Positions 1 through 5,035 of a stretch of DNA of 8,974 bases are shown here, one piece after another. How positions within the stretch are numbered: the stretch's first letter is position 1; the number at the start of each line of letters is the position of its first letter. A program made the translations under genes and the position numbers. The notes below the pieces were generated by a model. That model did not search any database. It saw only the letters and a list, made by a program, of their open reading frames with translations, and was not told the DNA's origin. The DNA comes from Methanomicrobia archaeon (GTDB lineage: Archaea; Methanobacteriota_B; Thermococci; Methanofastidiosales; B48-G16): NCBI GenBank assembly GCA_023133315.1, contig JAGLWR010000043.1:1-8974 (forward strand), written 5' to 3'.

Positions 1-31
1 AGGTTCTTTCTTTTTTTTAAAAGAAAAGGGT
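1..31 (-). terminator. T-tract terminator after tRNA-Pro
   Basis: Directly after the tRNA 3' end the minus strand reads CCCTTTTCTTTT followed by an A run, a typical archaeal oligo-T terminator. The A/T run is roughly self-complementary (CTTTCTTTT against AAAAGAAAAG on the plus strand), so it could also stop plus-strand transcription entering from outside the window. That second role is inference. Confidence 0.55.
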
Positions 32-109
32 TGGTGGGGCCGCCCGAATTTGAATCGGAGTCCCGAGCTCCCAAAGCTCGAAGGATGGACCAAGCTACCC
101 TACGGCCCC
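32..109 (-). tRNA. tRNA-Pro, anticodon UGG
   Basis: The minus strand folds into a complete cloverleaf. The acceptor stem is GGGGCCG (109-103) with CGGCCCC, followed by discriminator A at 35. The anticodon stem is CGAGC/GCTCG around a seven-base loop TTTGGGA, giving anticodon TGG at 73-71, which reads proline codons. The T arm is TCCGA-TTCAAAT-TCGGG, with one T-G pair at the stem base, and the D stem is GGGT/ATCC. The sequence after the discriminator is CCA (34-32), so the 3' CCA is encoded in the genome. No intron is present. The two Ts between D stem and anticodon stem resemble what I recall of archaeal tRNA-Pro genes. Confidence 0.97.
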
Positions 110-121
110 TTTCTTAAGAAA
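110..121. repeat. Perfect 12-bp palindrome in tRNA 5' leader
   Basis: TTTCTTAAGAAA is perfectly self-complementary and abuts the mature 5' end of tRNA-Pro. It uses the same half-site (TTTCTT/AAGAAA) as the palindrome in front of the AbrB-type gene, in the opposite order. It may be a chance A/T-rich palindrome, a structured precursor leader or a protein-binding site. The sequence alone does not decide. Confidence 0.4.
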
Positions 122-135
122 ATAGAAACGAACAG

Positions 136-144
136 CTTATAAAT
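136..144 (-). promoter_or_regulatory. TATA box for tRNA-Pro
   Basis: The minus strand reads ATTTATAAG about 31 bases before the mature tRNA 5' end, which allows a start about 25 bases downstream and a short leader. It lies only a few bases after the stop codon of the four-cysteine protein, so the tRNA probably has its own promoter as well as possible read-through from the upstream unit. Confidence 0.6.
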
Positions 145-151
145 CTAACGA

Positions 152-280
152 TCATTTTGGCTGAAATGCCTTCTGAGGGCACTTGTTTGCATCCATGTTT
201 GCCAGCACTTCGTGGCCAAAACAATCTCCTTTCGTCTCGTCTATCGGCTTGTAGAACTTGCAATCCTTGCAGTTTGGCAC
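152..280 (-). CDS. 42-residue four-cysteine protein, probable [4Fe-4S] small subunit type
   Basis: A short gene of 42 codons with GTG start (280-278) and TGA stop (154-152). A strong ribosome site, AGGAGGTG, lies six bases before the GTG, which fixes the start. The product has cysteines at 4, 7, 20 and 34 (C-x2-C-x12-C-x13-C), with CKFYKP after the second and DCFG around the third. No signal peptide or membrane segment is seen. From memory of the families, C-x2-C-x12-C with a later fourth cysteine is the pattern of the HiPIP-like small subunits of 4-hydroxyphenylacetate decarboxylase and benzylsuccinate synthase, which bind a [4Fe-4S] cluster. No glycyl-radical catalytic subunit is in the window, so its partner is unknown. 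It follows the AbrB-type gene by 15 bases and is probably co-transcribed with it. A zinc-binding role is the main alternative. Confidence 0.82.
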   Translation of the reverse strand: MPNCKDCKFYKPIDETKGDCFGHEVLANMDANKCPQKAFQPK

Positions 281-295
281 GTTTTTCACCTCCTT

Positions 296-535
296 TTATT
301 TTATTTTCTCGAAAAATTTTTCATCACTTCTTATCTTATCCATCAGTTCATCCATCATCTCCAGTTTTACAAATGCAAAGCCCGCGTTGTCTTTTCTTTT
401 GATTATAAACAGTTTATCTCCACTTTCCAAGTTCAGTTCTCTTCTTATGTTCACAGGAATTGAGATCTGCCCTTTATCGCTCACTGTGACCAATCCATAG
501 ACTATCTGGTCTCTCATACATCTTCCTTTCTTCAT
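296..535 (-). CDS. AbrB/MazE/SpoVT-type DNA-binding regulator
   Basis: A 79-residue protein with a single swapped-hairpin AbrB domain at about residues 14-58. The signature is VTVSDKGQISIPVNIRREL followed by NLESGDKL, and the C-terminal tail is charged and helical. Such proteins dimerise and bind DNA as transcription regulators or as antitoxins. No toxin gene sits beside it: its partner downstream is the four-cysteine protein 15 bases away. The ATG at 535 is preceded by AGGTGAT (545-539) with good spacing. A second Met at residue 7 has a weaker ribosome site. The promoter region carries a palindrome and a tandem repeat that suit autoregulation. The family assignment is secure. The regulated genes are inference, with the divergent THEP1-nadC operon a natural candidate. 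Confidence 0.9.
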   Translation of the reverse strand: MKKGRCMRDQIVYGLVTVSDKGQISIPVNIRRELNLESGDKLFIIKRKDNAGFAFVKLEMMDELMDKIRSDEKFFEKIK

Positions 536-561
536 ACTATCACCTAAATTTATAGATTTAC

Positions 562-584
562 AAGAAATTTCTTACATTTCTTAC
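562..584. promoter_or_regulatory. Candidate operator: palindrome plus 9-bp tandem repeat
   Basis: AAGAAATTTCTT (562-573) is a perfect 12-bp palindrome. It overlaps a tandem repeat ATTTCTTAC (567-575 and 576-584), so the half-site TTTCTT occurs twice at 9-bp spacing. The block lies between the TATA box and the predicted start site of the AbrB-type gene, where a bound repressor would block transcription. Binding by the AbrB-type protein is inference. Confidence 0.45.
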
Positions 585-593
585 TTTATAAAG
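584..593. promoter_or_regulatory. Symmetric TATA box, probably for the AbrB-type gene
   Basis: CTTTATAAAG is a symmetric TATA element. Read on the minus strand it predicts a start near 560-562 and a leader of about 25 bases that contains the AGGTGAT ribosome site before the ATG at 535. Because it is symmetric it could also fire towards the THEP1-like gene. Confidence 0.5.
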
Positions 594-600
594 ATTTGTA

Positions 601-613
601 TTAAATATTTAAA
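601..613 (+). promoter_or_regulatory. TATA-like element for the NTPase-nadC-nuclease operon
   Basis: TTAAATATTTAAA is centred about 28 bases before the ATG at 635, which puts the transcription start at or next to the start codon. No Shine-Dalgarno sequence is seen in the bases before that ATG, which fits a leaderless message for the first gene. Confidence 0.45.
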
Positions 614-634
614 CCCCACTTCTGATCTAGTTTC

Positions 635-1153
635 ATGAACATTTTATTGACAGGAAAACCCAGAATCGGGAAAACTACAATAATAAAAAAAGTTGTTGAG
701 GATCTAAAAGATGTTGGAGGCTTCTATACCGAAGAGATAAAAAATGGATTCAGAAAAGGATTCAGAATTATAAACTTGAACGGAAAACGAGGAGTTTTAG
801 CACATATTGATATTAAAAACAGGTACAGAGTTGGAAAGTACGGGGTAAATATAAAGGATCTGGAAGATATAGCTGTAAAAAGTGTGGAAGAAAGTCTGGA
901 TAGAGAGATTATAGTTATCGATGAGATCGGAAAGATGGAGCTATTTTCAGAAAAATTCAGAGATACCCTGGAAAAAGCTTTGGACACGGGAAAAGTTCTG
1001 GGAACCATAATGAAAAAGAGTAATTATTTTGCAGACAAAATCAAAAACAGAAAAGATGTTAAGATTCTTCTTGTAGAAGAAAGTAATAGAGATATACTGG
1101 TAGAGGAAATAAAAGAGAGTTTGAACCAAAAAAATTTAAAGCTGAGAACATAA
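635..1153 (+). CDS. THEP1-family nucleoside-triphosphatase
   Basis: A 172-residue P-loop NTPase of the THEP1 family, which hydrolyses ATP, GTP and other NTPs to diphosphates in vitro. Its physiological role is unsettled. The Walker A motif is GKPRIGKTT (7-15), the family motif GGFYTEE is at 28-34, and Walker B is IIVIDEIGKME (92-102), all as expected. The length is usual for the family. No membrane segment is seen. The ATG at 635 has no visible ribosome site and sits about 28 bases after a TATA-like element, so translation may be leaderless. It is the first gene of an operon, 17 bases before nadC. A link to nucleotide or NAD metabolism from this pairing is only suggestive. The family call is confident and the function is not known. 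Confidence 0.93.
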   Translation: MNILLTGKPRIGKTTIIKKVVEDLKDVGGFYTEEIKNGFRKGFRIINLNGKRGVLAHIDIKNRYRVGKYGVNIKDLEDIAVKSVEESLDREIIVIDEIGKMELFSEKFRDTLEKALDTGKVLGTIMKKSNYFADKIKNRKDVKILLVEESNRDILVEEIKESLNQKNLKLRT

Positions 1154-1170
1154 ATCTTTCAGGTGTTTTA

Positions 1171-1971
1171 ATGGATTACATCAAAGAAAAACTGATAAAT
1201 CTCCTAGAAGAAGATATCGGGTTTGAAGATATTACGTCCAAGATACTTCCAGATGTAGATGCAAAAGGTTACATCATAGCTAAGGAAGACTGCTATATTT
1301 CCTGTCTGGAGTACGGAAAGTTTCTTTTTGAGTATCAAAACTGTAAAGTAAATTTGTTGAAGAAAGATGGAGATTTTGTCAAAAAAGGCGAGAAAATTTT
1401 AGAAATAAATGGAAAAATAAAAGATATCCTCAGCACAGAGAGAACGGTGTTAAATGTTTTGTGCAGAGCTTTTGGGATCACTACGATGACAAAAAAATGC
1501 ACAGAAAAAGTTAATGCAAGAGTTGCAGCAACGAGAAAAACTTTACTGAGATACCTGGACAAAAAAGCTGTAGAGATCGGAGGAGGAGATACTCATCGTT
1601 ACAGGCTCGATGATATGATCCTGATAAAAGATAACCATATTTCAGTTATAGGATTGAAAGAGTGTATAAAAAGAGCAAAAAAACTTTCATTTTCAAAAAA
1701 AATTGAGATAGAAGTTACGAAAAAGGAAGATGCAATAAAAGCTGCCGAAATGGGTGTGGATATAATAATGCTCGATAATATGTCCACGGAAGAAATAAAA
1801 GATACTATTCAGGTACTGGAAACAAAAAAACTTCGAAATAATGTTTTGATTGAAGCTTCGGGAGGCATAAATTTGGCTAATATTAAAAAGTATGATCAGG
1901 TAGACATAATCTCTCTCGGTTTTTTGACACACTCCGTTGCCGCTATTGACATATCTCTGGAGATCATATGA
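1171..1971 (+). CDS. nadC: Quinolinate phosphoribosyltransferase (nicotinate-nucleotide pyrophosphorylase)
   Basis: A 266-residue enzyme that converts quinolinate and PRPP to nicotinate mononucleotide, CO2 and pyrophosphate in de novo NAD synthesis. The family signature is clear: STERTVLN (88-95), ATRKT (120-124), VEIGGGDTHRYRLDDM (134-149), LIKDNH (151-156), a barrel strand IEIEV (178-182), IIMLDN (198-203) and EASGGI (228-233), ending with a THS-x-AAIDISLE segment. After TRKT the usual TPG-type loop appears about two residues shorter than in bacterial enzymes. The start ATG follows AGGTG at good spacing. The stop overlaps the next ATG by 4 bases. nadA and an aspartate-oxidising gene are not in the window. 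ModD, a related molybdenum-associated protein, is the alternative, but the intact motif set favours NadC. Confidence 0.93.
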   Translation: MDYIKEKLINLLEEDIGFEDITSKILPDVDAKGYIIAKEDCYISCLEYGKFLFEYQNCKVNLLKKDGDFVKKGEKILEINGKIKDILSTERTVLNVLCRAFGITTMTKKCTEKVNARVAATRKTLLRYLDKKAVEIGGGDTHRYRLDDMILIKDNHISVIGLKECIKRAKKLSFSKKIEIEVTKKEDAIKAAEMGVDIIMLDNMSTEEIKDTIQVLETKKLRNNVLIEASGGINLANIKKYDQVDIISLGFLTHSVAAIDISLEII

Positions 1972-2759
1972 TCTGGAAGAGCCACATTTTTTACTACGGT
2001 GTCTGCCCAAGAAAGTATTATCTGGCATTTGTGCAAAGAGTAAAGGTTAGTCCTACAAAAGAGATGGTTTTCGGGAACTTATTTCATAAAGTAAGAGAGT
2101 ACGTCTCAAAAAATGAAAACAAGATTCTAAAAAATGTTAAAGGTATGTATGAGCTTGAGGAAATCGTTTCAGAGTATAAAAAATACTATGAAGACTCTTT
2201 GAATTACGCTGTTACAGAAAATGCAAGAGACCTGGAGAGGCTGGAGATAGATGTAGAGGAGGTTAATGATCTACTGAAAAAAGACCTAGATCTCTACTTT
2301 ATTAGCAGAGCTATCAGAGCAAAGAGAACTATGGATTCTCTCGGAATTGAAAAAGATGAATTAGCTTTCTATTTAGCCCCCGAATGGAATTATGTAGAGT
2401 ATAAAATAATTGATAAAAAAACAGGTTTTGCCGGGATAATAGACAAAATTATCAGATCTAAAAACGAGTTCTATCCTGTAGAAATTAAAACAGGAAAACC
2501 TCTTCTGGAAGGAGTATATCATCCTCACAGAATTCAAGCATGTTTCTCGGCCATACTTGTAGAAAATAAATTTAAAATTCCTGTGAACCTAGCTTTTATA
2601 GAGTATACACAGATCAACGAATCCAGACCTGTACTGATAGACGAATCTCTCAAAAAAGAAGTTTTCAAAATAAAAGAAGGGATACTAAAAATAGATAACG
2701 GATACGTTCCCCCAAAGATTCAAAAATGTGGACAGTGCGAGTATAAAGGGGTCTGTTAA
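1968..2759 (+). CDS. Cas4/RecB-type Fe-S nuclease, first of a tandem pair
   Basis: A 263-residue protein of the PD-(D/E)XK superfamily with Cas4 organisation. N-terminal Cys13 sits in GVCPRKYYL, and RecB motif I is FGNLFHKV with His40. Motif II is GIIDKI with Asp159, motif III is YPVEIKT with Glu172 and Lys174, and the QACFSAILVE helix has Gln190. The C-terminal cysteines 254, 257 and 263 (C-x2-C-x5-C) complete a four-cysteine set. Cas4 proteins of this form bind [4Fe-4S] and show metal-dependent exonuclease activity. No cas1, cas2 or repeat array is present, so a CRISPR role is not supported. The reading frame stops directly after the last cysteine. GGAG precedes the start, which overlaps nadC by 4 bases, and the stop overlaps the next nuclease by 1 base. 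Repair or end-processing is inference. Confidence 0.88.
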   Translation: MIWKSHIFYYGVCPRKYYLAFVQRVKVSPTKEMVFGNLFHKVREYVSKNENKILKNVKGMYELEEIVSEYKKYYEDSLNYAVTENARDLERLEIDVEEVNDLLKKDLDLYFISRAIRAKRTMDSLGIEKDELAFYLAPEWNYVEYKIIDKKTGFAGIIDKIIRSKNEFYPVEIKTGKPLLEGVYHPHRIQACFSAILVENKFKIPVNLAFIEYTQINESRPVLIDESLKKEVFKIKEGILKIDNGYVPPKIQKCGQCEYKGVC

Positions 2760-3562
2760 TGATATACGTCACGGATGTATCGCAGTATGCGTTCTGTCCA
2801 TACAGTATCTACCTCAGGAAGATTCACAAAATAAGAGTTGTTACGCCTCCTATGATCTTTGGGGACATATATCACAGGATAACCGAAAGGATGGAGAAAA
2901 GAGAAAGAGTAATCTTCGACATTTTCGTCAGGGAGGGTATGGGTGCCGATGAGATAACTACCATATTCTATGATGACACCAAGAAGGTGATAAGAAATGC
3001 AGTTCTGAGAAATAAGAAAAGGATAAAAGAAGACATTTTAAAGACAATAGAGAGATTGAATCAGCTATTTTTAAGGAGATCTATGGAGAAAGCAGTATTG
3101 CTCAGAAAAGCAATGGATTCATATGGAAAAAAAGATATATACGATATAGTTTTTCCAGAGGCTCTTACAGAGCTTTCTATAGCAAGTAAAAAGTTAAACC
3201 TCTGCGGAAGAATCGATAGAGTGGAAGAGAAAGATAAGAAATATTATCCTGTGGAGATAAAAACGAGCACGGCAGAAAAATACATGGAAAAGGATGTACT
3301 TCAGCTTGCGGGGTACGCGCTTCTTTTAGAGTCAAAATTTGGAAATCCCGTAGATAAAGGATTCATAGAATATGTTGTCCTGAACAAAAAATATGAGATA
3401 GAGATCGATAGAAATTTAAAAAACGATGTTTTGAAAATAAAAACGTCGGTGGAAGAAATTTTAAACGGAAATATACCTGAAAAAAAGAGAAGAGAAGAAT
3501 GTGATTTCTGCAATTTACATGATATATGCTGGGGTACAGAGAGATCTTATGTACATTCTTGA
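2759..3562 (+). CDS. Cas4/RecB-type Fe-S nuclease, second of a tandem pair
   Basis: A 267-residue protein with the same plan as the preceding one: Cys13 in YAFCPYSIYL, His39 in FGDIYHRI, Asp153 in LCGRIDRV, Glu166 and Lys168 in YYPVEIKT, Gln182 in QLAGYALLLE, and cysteines 248, 251 and 257 (C-x2-C-x5-C). All apparent catalytic and cluster residues are kept. The central helical region, about residues 45-145, shows little similarity by eye to that of its neighbour, so this is a diverged pair and not a recent duplication. AAGGGG precedes the ATG, which shares one base with the upstream stop. The tight coupling suggests equal synthesis and possibly a hetero-oligomer. It is the last gene of the operon. 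The substrate is unknown. Confidence 0.88.
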   Translation: MIYVTDVSQYAFCPYSIYLRKIHKIRVVTPPMIFGDIYHRITERMEKRERVIFDIFVREGMGADEITTIFYDDTKKVIRNAVLRNKKRIKEDILKTIERLNQLFLRRSMEKAVLLRKAMDSYGKKDIYDIVFPEALTELSIASKKLNLCGRIDRVEEKDKKYYPVEIKTSTAEKYMEKDVLQLAGYALLLESKFGNPVDKGFIEYVVLNKKYEIEIDRNLKNDVLKIKTSVEEILNGNIPEKKRREECDFCNLHDICWGTERSYVHS

Positions 3563-3576
3563 GTCGAACCCTTGTC

Positions 3577-3600
3577 TATCTTCTATATCTTTTATTATTT
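3577..3600 (+). terminator. T-rich terminator of the nadC-nuclease operon
   Basis: A pyrimidine-rich stretch ending in TCTTTTATTATTT begins about 15 bases after the stop of the second nuclease gene. This is the usual look of an archaeal intrinsic terminator. No hairpin precedes it. Confidence 0.45.
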
Positions 3601-3708
3601 ATAAAATTTCTCTTCCTACGGAGTTACACACCAAAATGAACTTTTGTATCCCATAGAAATCAGATCATGTTTTCATCTGTAGTGTATTCACAACCAGAGC
3701 GAAATACA

Positions 3709-3717
3709 TTTATAAAG
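3709..3717 (+). promoter_or_regulatory. TATA box of the NYN-lipoprotein-transglutaminase operon
   Basis: TTTATAAAG follows a purine-rich GAAATACA that could serve as BRE. It predicts a start near 3739 and a leader of about 24 bases carrying the ribosome site GAGGTGAT. Confidence 0.6.
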
Positions 3718-3762
3718 GGAAGTCCATAAAAAAATATATTGATCACATAAGAGGTGATATTA

Positions 3763-4284
3763 TTGCCGTTAGAATGGAGAAAGATCACAAAAGTTGGAAG
3801 AGGTATTACTAAATCCATAGGTAAAGTAGCCAAAAGAAAAAAGAAAGCTGGAAAAAAAATTGGATTGATAATAGACGGTCCAAATATCCTTAGAAAAGAG
3901 TTTGGAGTTAATATGGAGCATATAGCAGAGATCCTTAATGATATAGGAGATATAAGGATCGCAAAAGTTATTCTAAATCAGTATGCATCACAGGGATTAA
4001 TAGAGGCAATAGCTAATCAGGGATTTGAAGTAATCGTCGTTGCGGGAGATACGGATGTGATGATGGGAATACTTTCTATGGAAGTAATACACAATGAAAA
4101 TATTGATACAGTAGCTTTAGCTACGAGGGATGCGGATTTTCTTCCTATCATAAACAAAGCTAAAGAATACGGAAGAGAAACGATAATAATTGGCATGGAT
4201 CCAGGGTTCTCTGCTGCACTGCAGAACGCAGCAGATTATGTCATAAAGATGGGAGAATCGAAAGATGAAGAATCTGAAGGATAA
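3763..4284 (+). CDS. NYN-domain (PIN-like) protein, TIGR00288-type
   Basis: A 173-residue protein starting at TTG 3763. The ribosome site GAGGTGAT (3751-3758) lies just before it, whereas the in-frame GTG at 3754 lies inside that site and is unlikely to be used. A basic tail (residues 6-33, about half Lys/Arg) precedes an NYN domain: IIDGPNI with Asp38 and Asn41, VVAGDTDVMMG with Asp96 and Asp98, and ATRDADFLPIINKAKEYG with Asp123 and Asp125. NYN domains share the PIN-nuclease fold and are predicted metal-dependent RNases. The acidic residues needed are present. The lysine-rich tail could bind RNA. I recall this family as widespread in Euryarchaeota and uncharacterised. The next gene, for a lipoprotein, overlaps its end by 20 bases, so the two are co-transcribed, though the functional link is not obvious. 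Confidence 0.9.
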   Translation: MPLEWRKITKVGRGITKSIGKVAKRKKKAGKKIGLIIDGPNILRKEFGVNMEHIAEILNDIGDIRIAKVILNQYASQGLIEAIANQGFEVIVVAGDTDVMMGILSMEVIHNENIDTVALATRDADFLPIINKAKEYGRETIIIGMDPGFSAALQNAADYVIKMGESKDEESEG

Positions 4285-5035
4285 TTTATTGTGCACAGGA
4301 ATAATAATTCTTTTCTTATTTTCTTCGGGATGTACAGAGAAAGGGCAAAATGGGATAACGAATTCTTCAAATACCTCATCTCCAAACACATCAGTTCCAC
4401 AGGGTGATCATCCACCCGTAGCAATGATCTCAATGTTTCCGGAAGAACCGAGAGATGTTCAAAAAATAATCTTCAAAAATGAAAGTACGGATCCAGATAA
4501 TGAAAATTTACGGTTTGAATGGTACGTAGACGGCGAGTATGACTGTGCGTGTTTTTCGATCAGTGAGAAATTTCCTGAAGGGGAACACACGGTCAAACTC
4601 ATCGCTAAAGATCCTAAAGGGAATGAAGATGAATATGAACTAACATTTTATGTCTCAGAAACGTTCGTAAACGAAGATGTATCGGAATTAGTATTAAGAA
4701 GAGAAGATATTGGCGCGATATGGGATCTTGTTACGGATGAATATTTAGGAGAAAATTCGTATCATACAGTCCTTACAAATGGTGAAAACAGAATAGAATG
4801 TACAGTTGAGAAATACGAGACAGTAGAGACTGCAGAGAACAAGTTCAAGGAGTACTTTATAAAACCATTTCCATATTTCGCAATAGGAAACGAATCGACA
4901 TATGAAATGGGAGACGAGTGTATAATCATATTTAGATATGGAAACCTTGTCTGCAAGATATCAGCAAATGCCATTCTTGATACTGTGCTGGTCTACGCAA
5001 AATCTTTGGAGGCGAAACTGAATCAGGTGAGCTAG
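4265..5035 (+). CDS. Secreted lipoprotein with PKD-like domain
   Basis: A 256-residue surface protein. Residues 1-22 form a lipoprotein signal peptide (hydrophobic IIILFLF, then SSGC) with lipid-bearing Cys23. A Ser/Thr/Asn-rich linker (30-48) follows. Residues about 49-131 look like a PKD/Ig-like domain: PPVAMISMFP, FKNESTDPDNENLRFEWYVDG and GEHTVKLIAKDPKGN, with two nearby cysteines (94, 96). The C-terminal part (about 138-250) has an LVLRREDIG opening, a YETVETAENKFKEYF helix and GDECIIIFRYGNLVCKISA. I do not recognise it firmly, but it resembles ligand-binding C-terminal domains of other archaeal lipoproteins that have GD…FR.GN signatures. The start follows GGGAG by nine bases and lies inside the end of the NYN gene. 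Its stop shares a base with the next start. An adhesive or substrate-presenting role is inference. Confidence 0.87.
   Translation: MKNLKDNLLCTGIIILFLFSSGCTEKGQNGITNSSNTSSPNTSVPQGDHPPVAMISMFPEEPRDVQKIIFKNESTDPDNENLRFEWYVDGEYDCACFSISEKFPEGEHTVKLIAKDPKGNEDEYELTFYVSETFVNEDVSELVLRREDIGAIWDLVTDEYLGENSYHTVLTNGENRIECTVEKYETVETAENKFKEYFIKPFPYFAIGNESTYEMGDECIIIFRYGNLVCKISANAILDTVLVYAKSLEAKLNQVS

Larger units (their letters stand above)
3563..3762. other. Gene-free interval between operons
   Basis: About 200 bases without a credible reading frame. It holds a T-rich stretch after the nuclease stop, a further TATA-like run at 3598-3607, a weak 5-bp inverted repeat (CAGAT/ATCTG, 3661-3679), a good TATA box near 3713 and a ribosome site at 3751-3758. 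No RNA gene was recognised. Confidence 0.6.

Noticed and set aside
157..500. Three overlapping plus-strand open frames of about 80 codons
   Set aside because: They lie antisense to the AbrB-type and four-cysteine genes, which have clear ribosome sites and family motifs. The plus-strand frames have neither.
1968..3562. A CRISPR-Cas locus, because of the Cas4-like genes
   Set aside because: No cas1, cas2, effector gene or spaced direct repeats occur anywhere in the window, and stand-alone Cas4-like proteins are common in archaea.
3661..3679. Inverted repeat CAGAT/ATCTG as a riboswitch or RNA gene
   Set aside because: The stem is only five pairs with a nine-base loop, no flanking pairing extends it, and it lies upstream of the predicted transcription start.
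3754..3762. GTG at 3754 as the start of the NYN gene
   Set aside because: It lies inside the ribosome site GAGGTGAT. TTG at 3763 is correctly spaced from that site and loses no domain residues.
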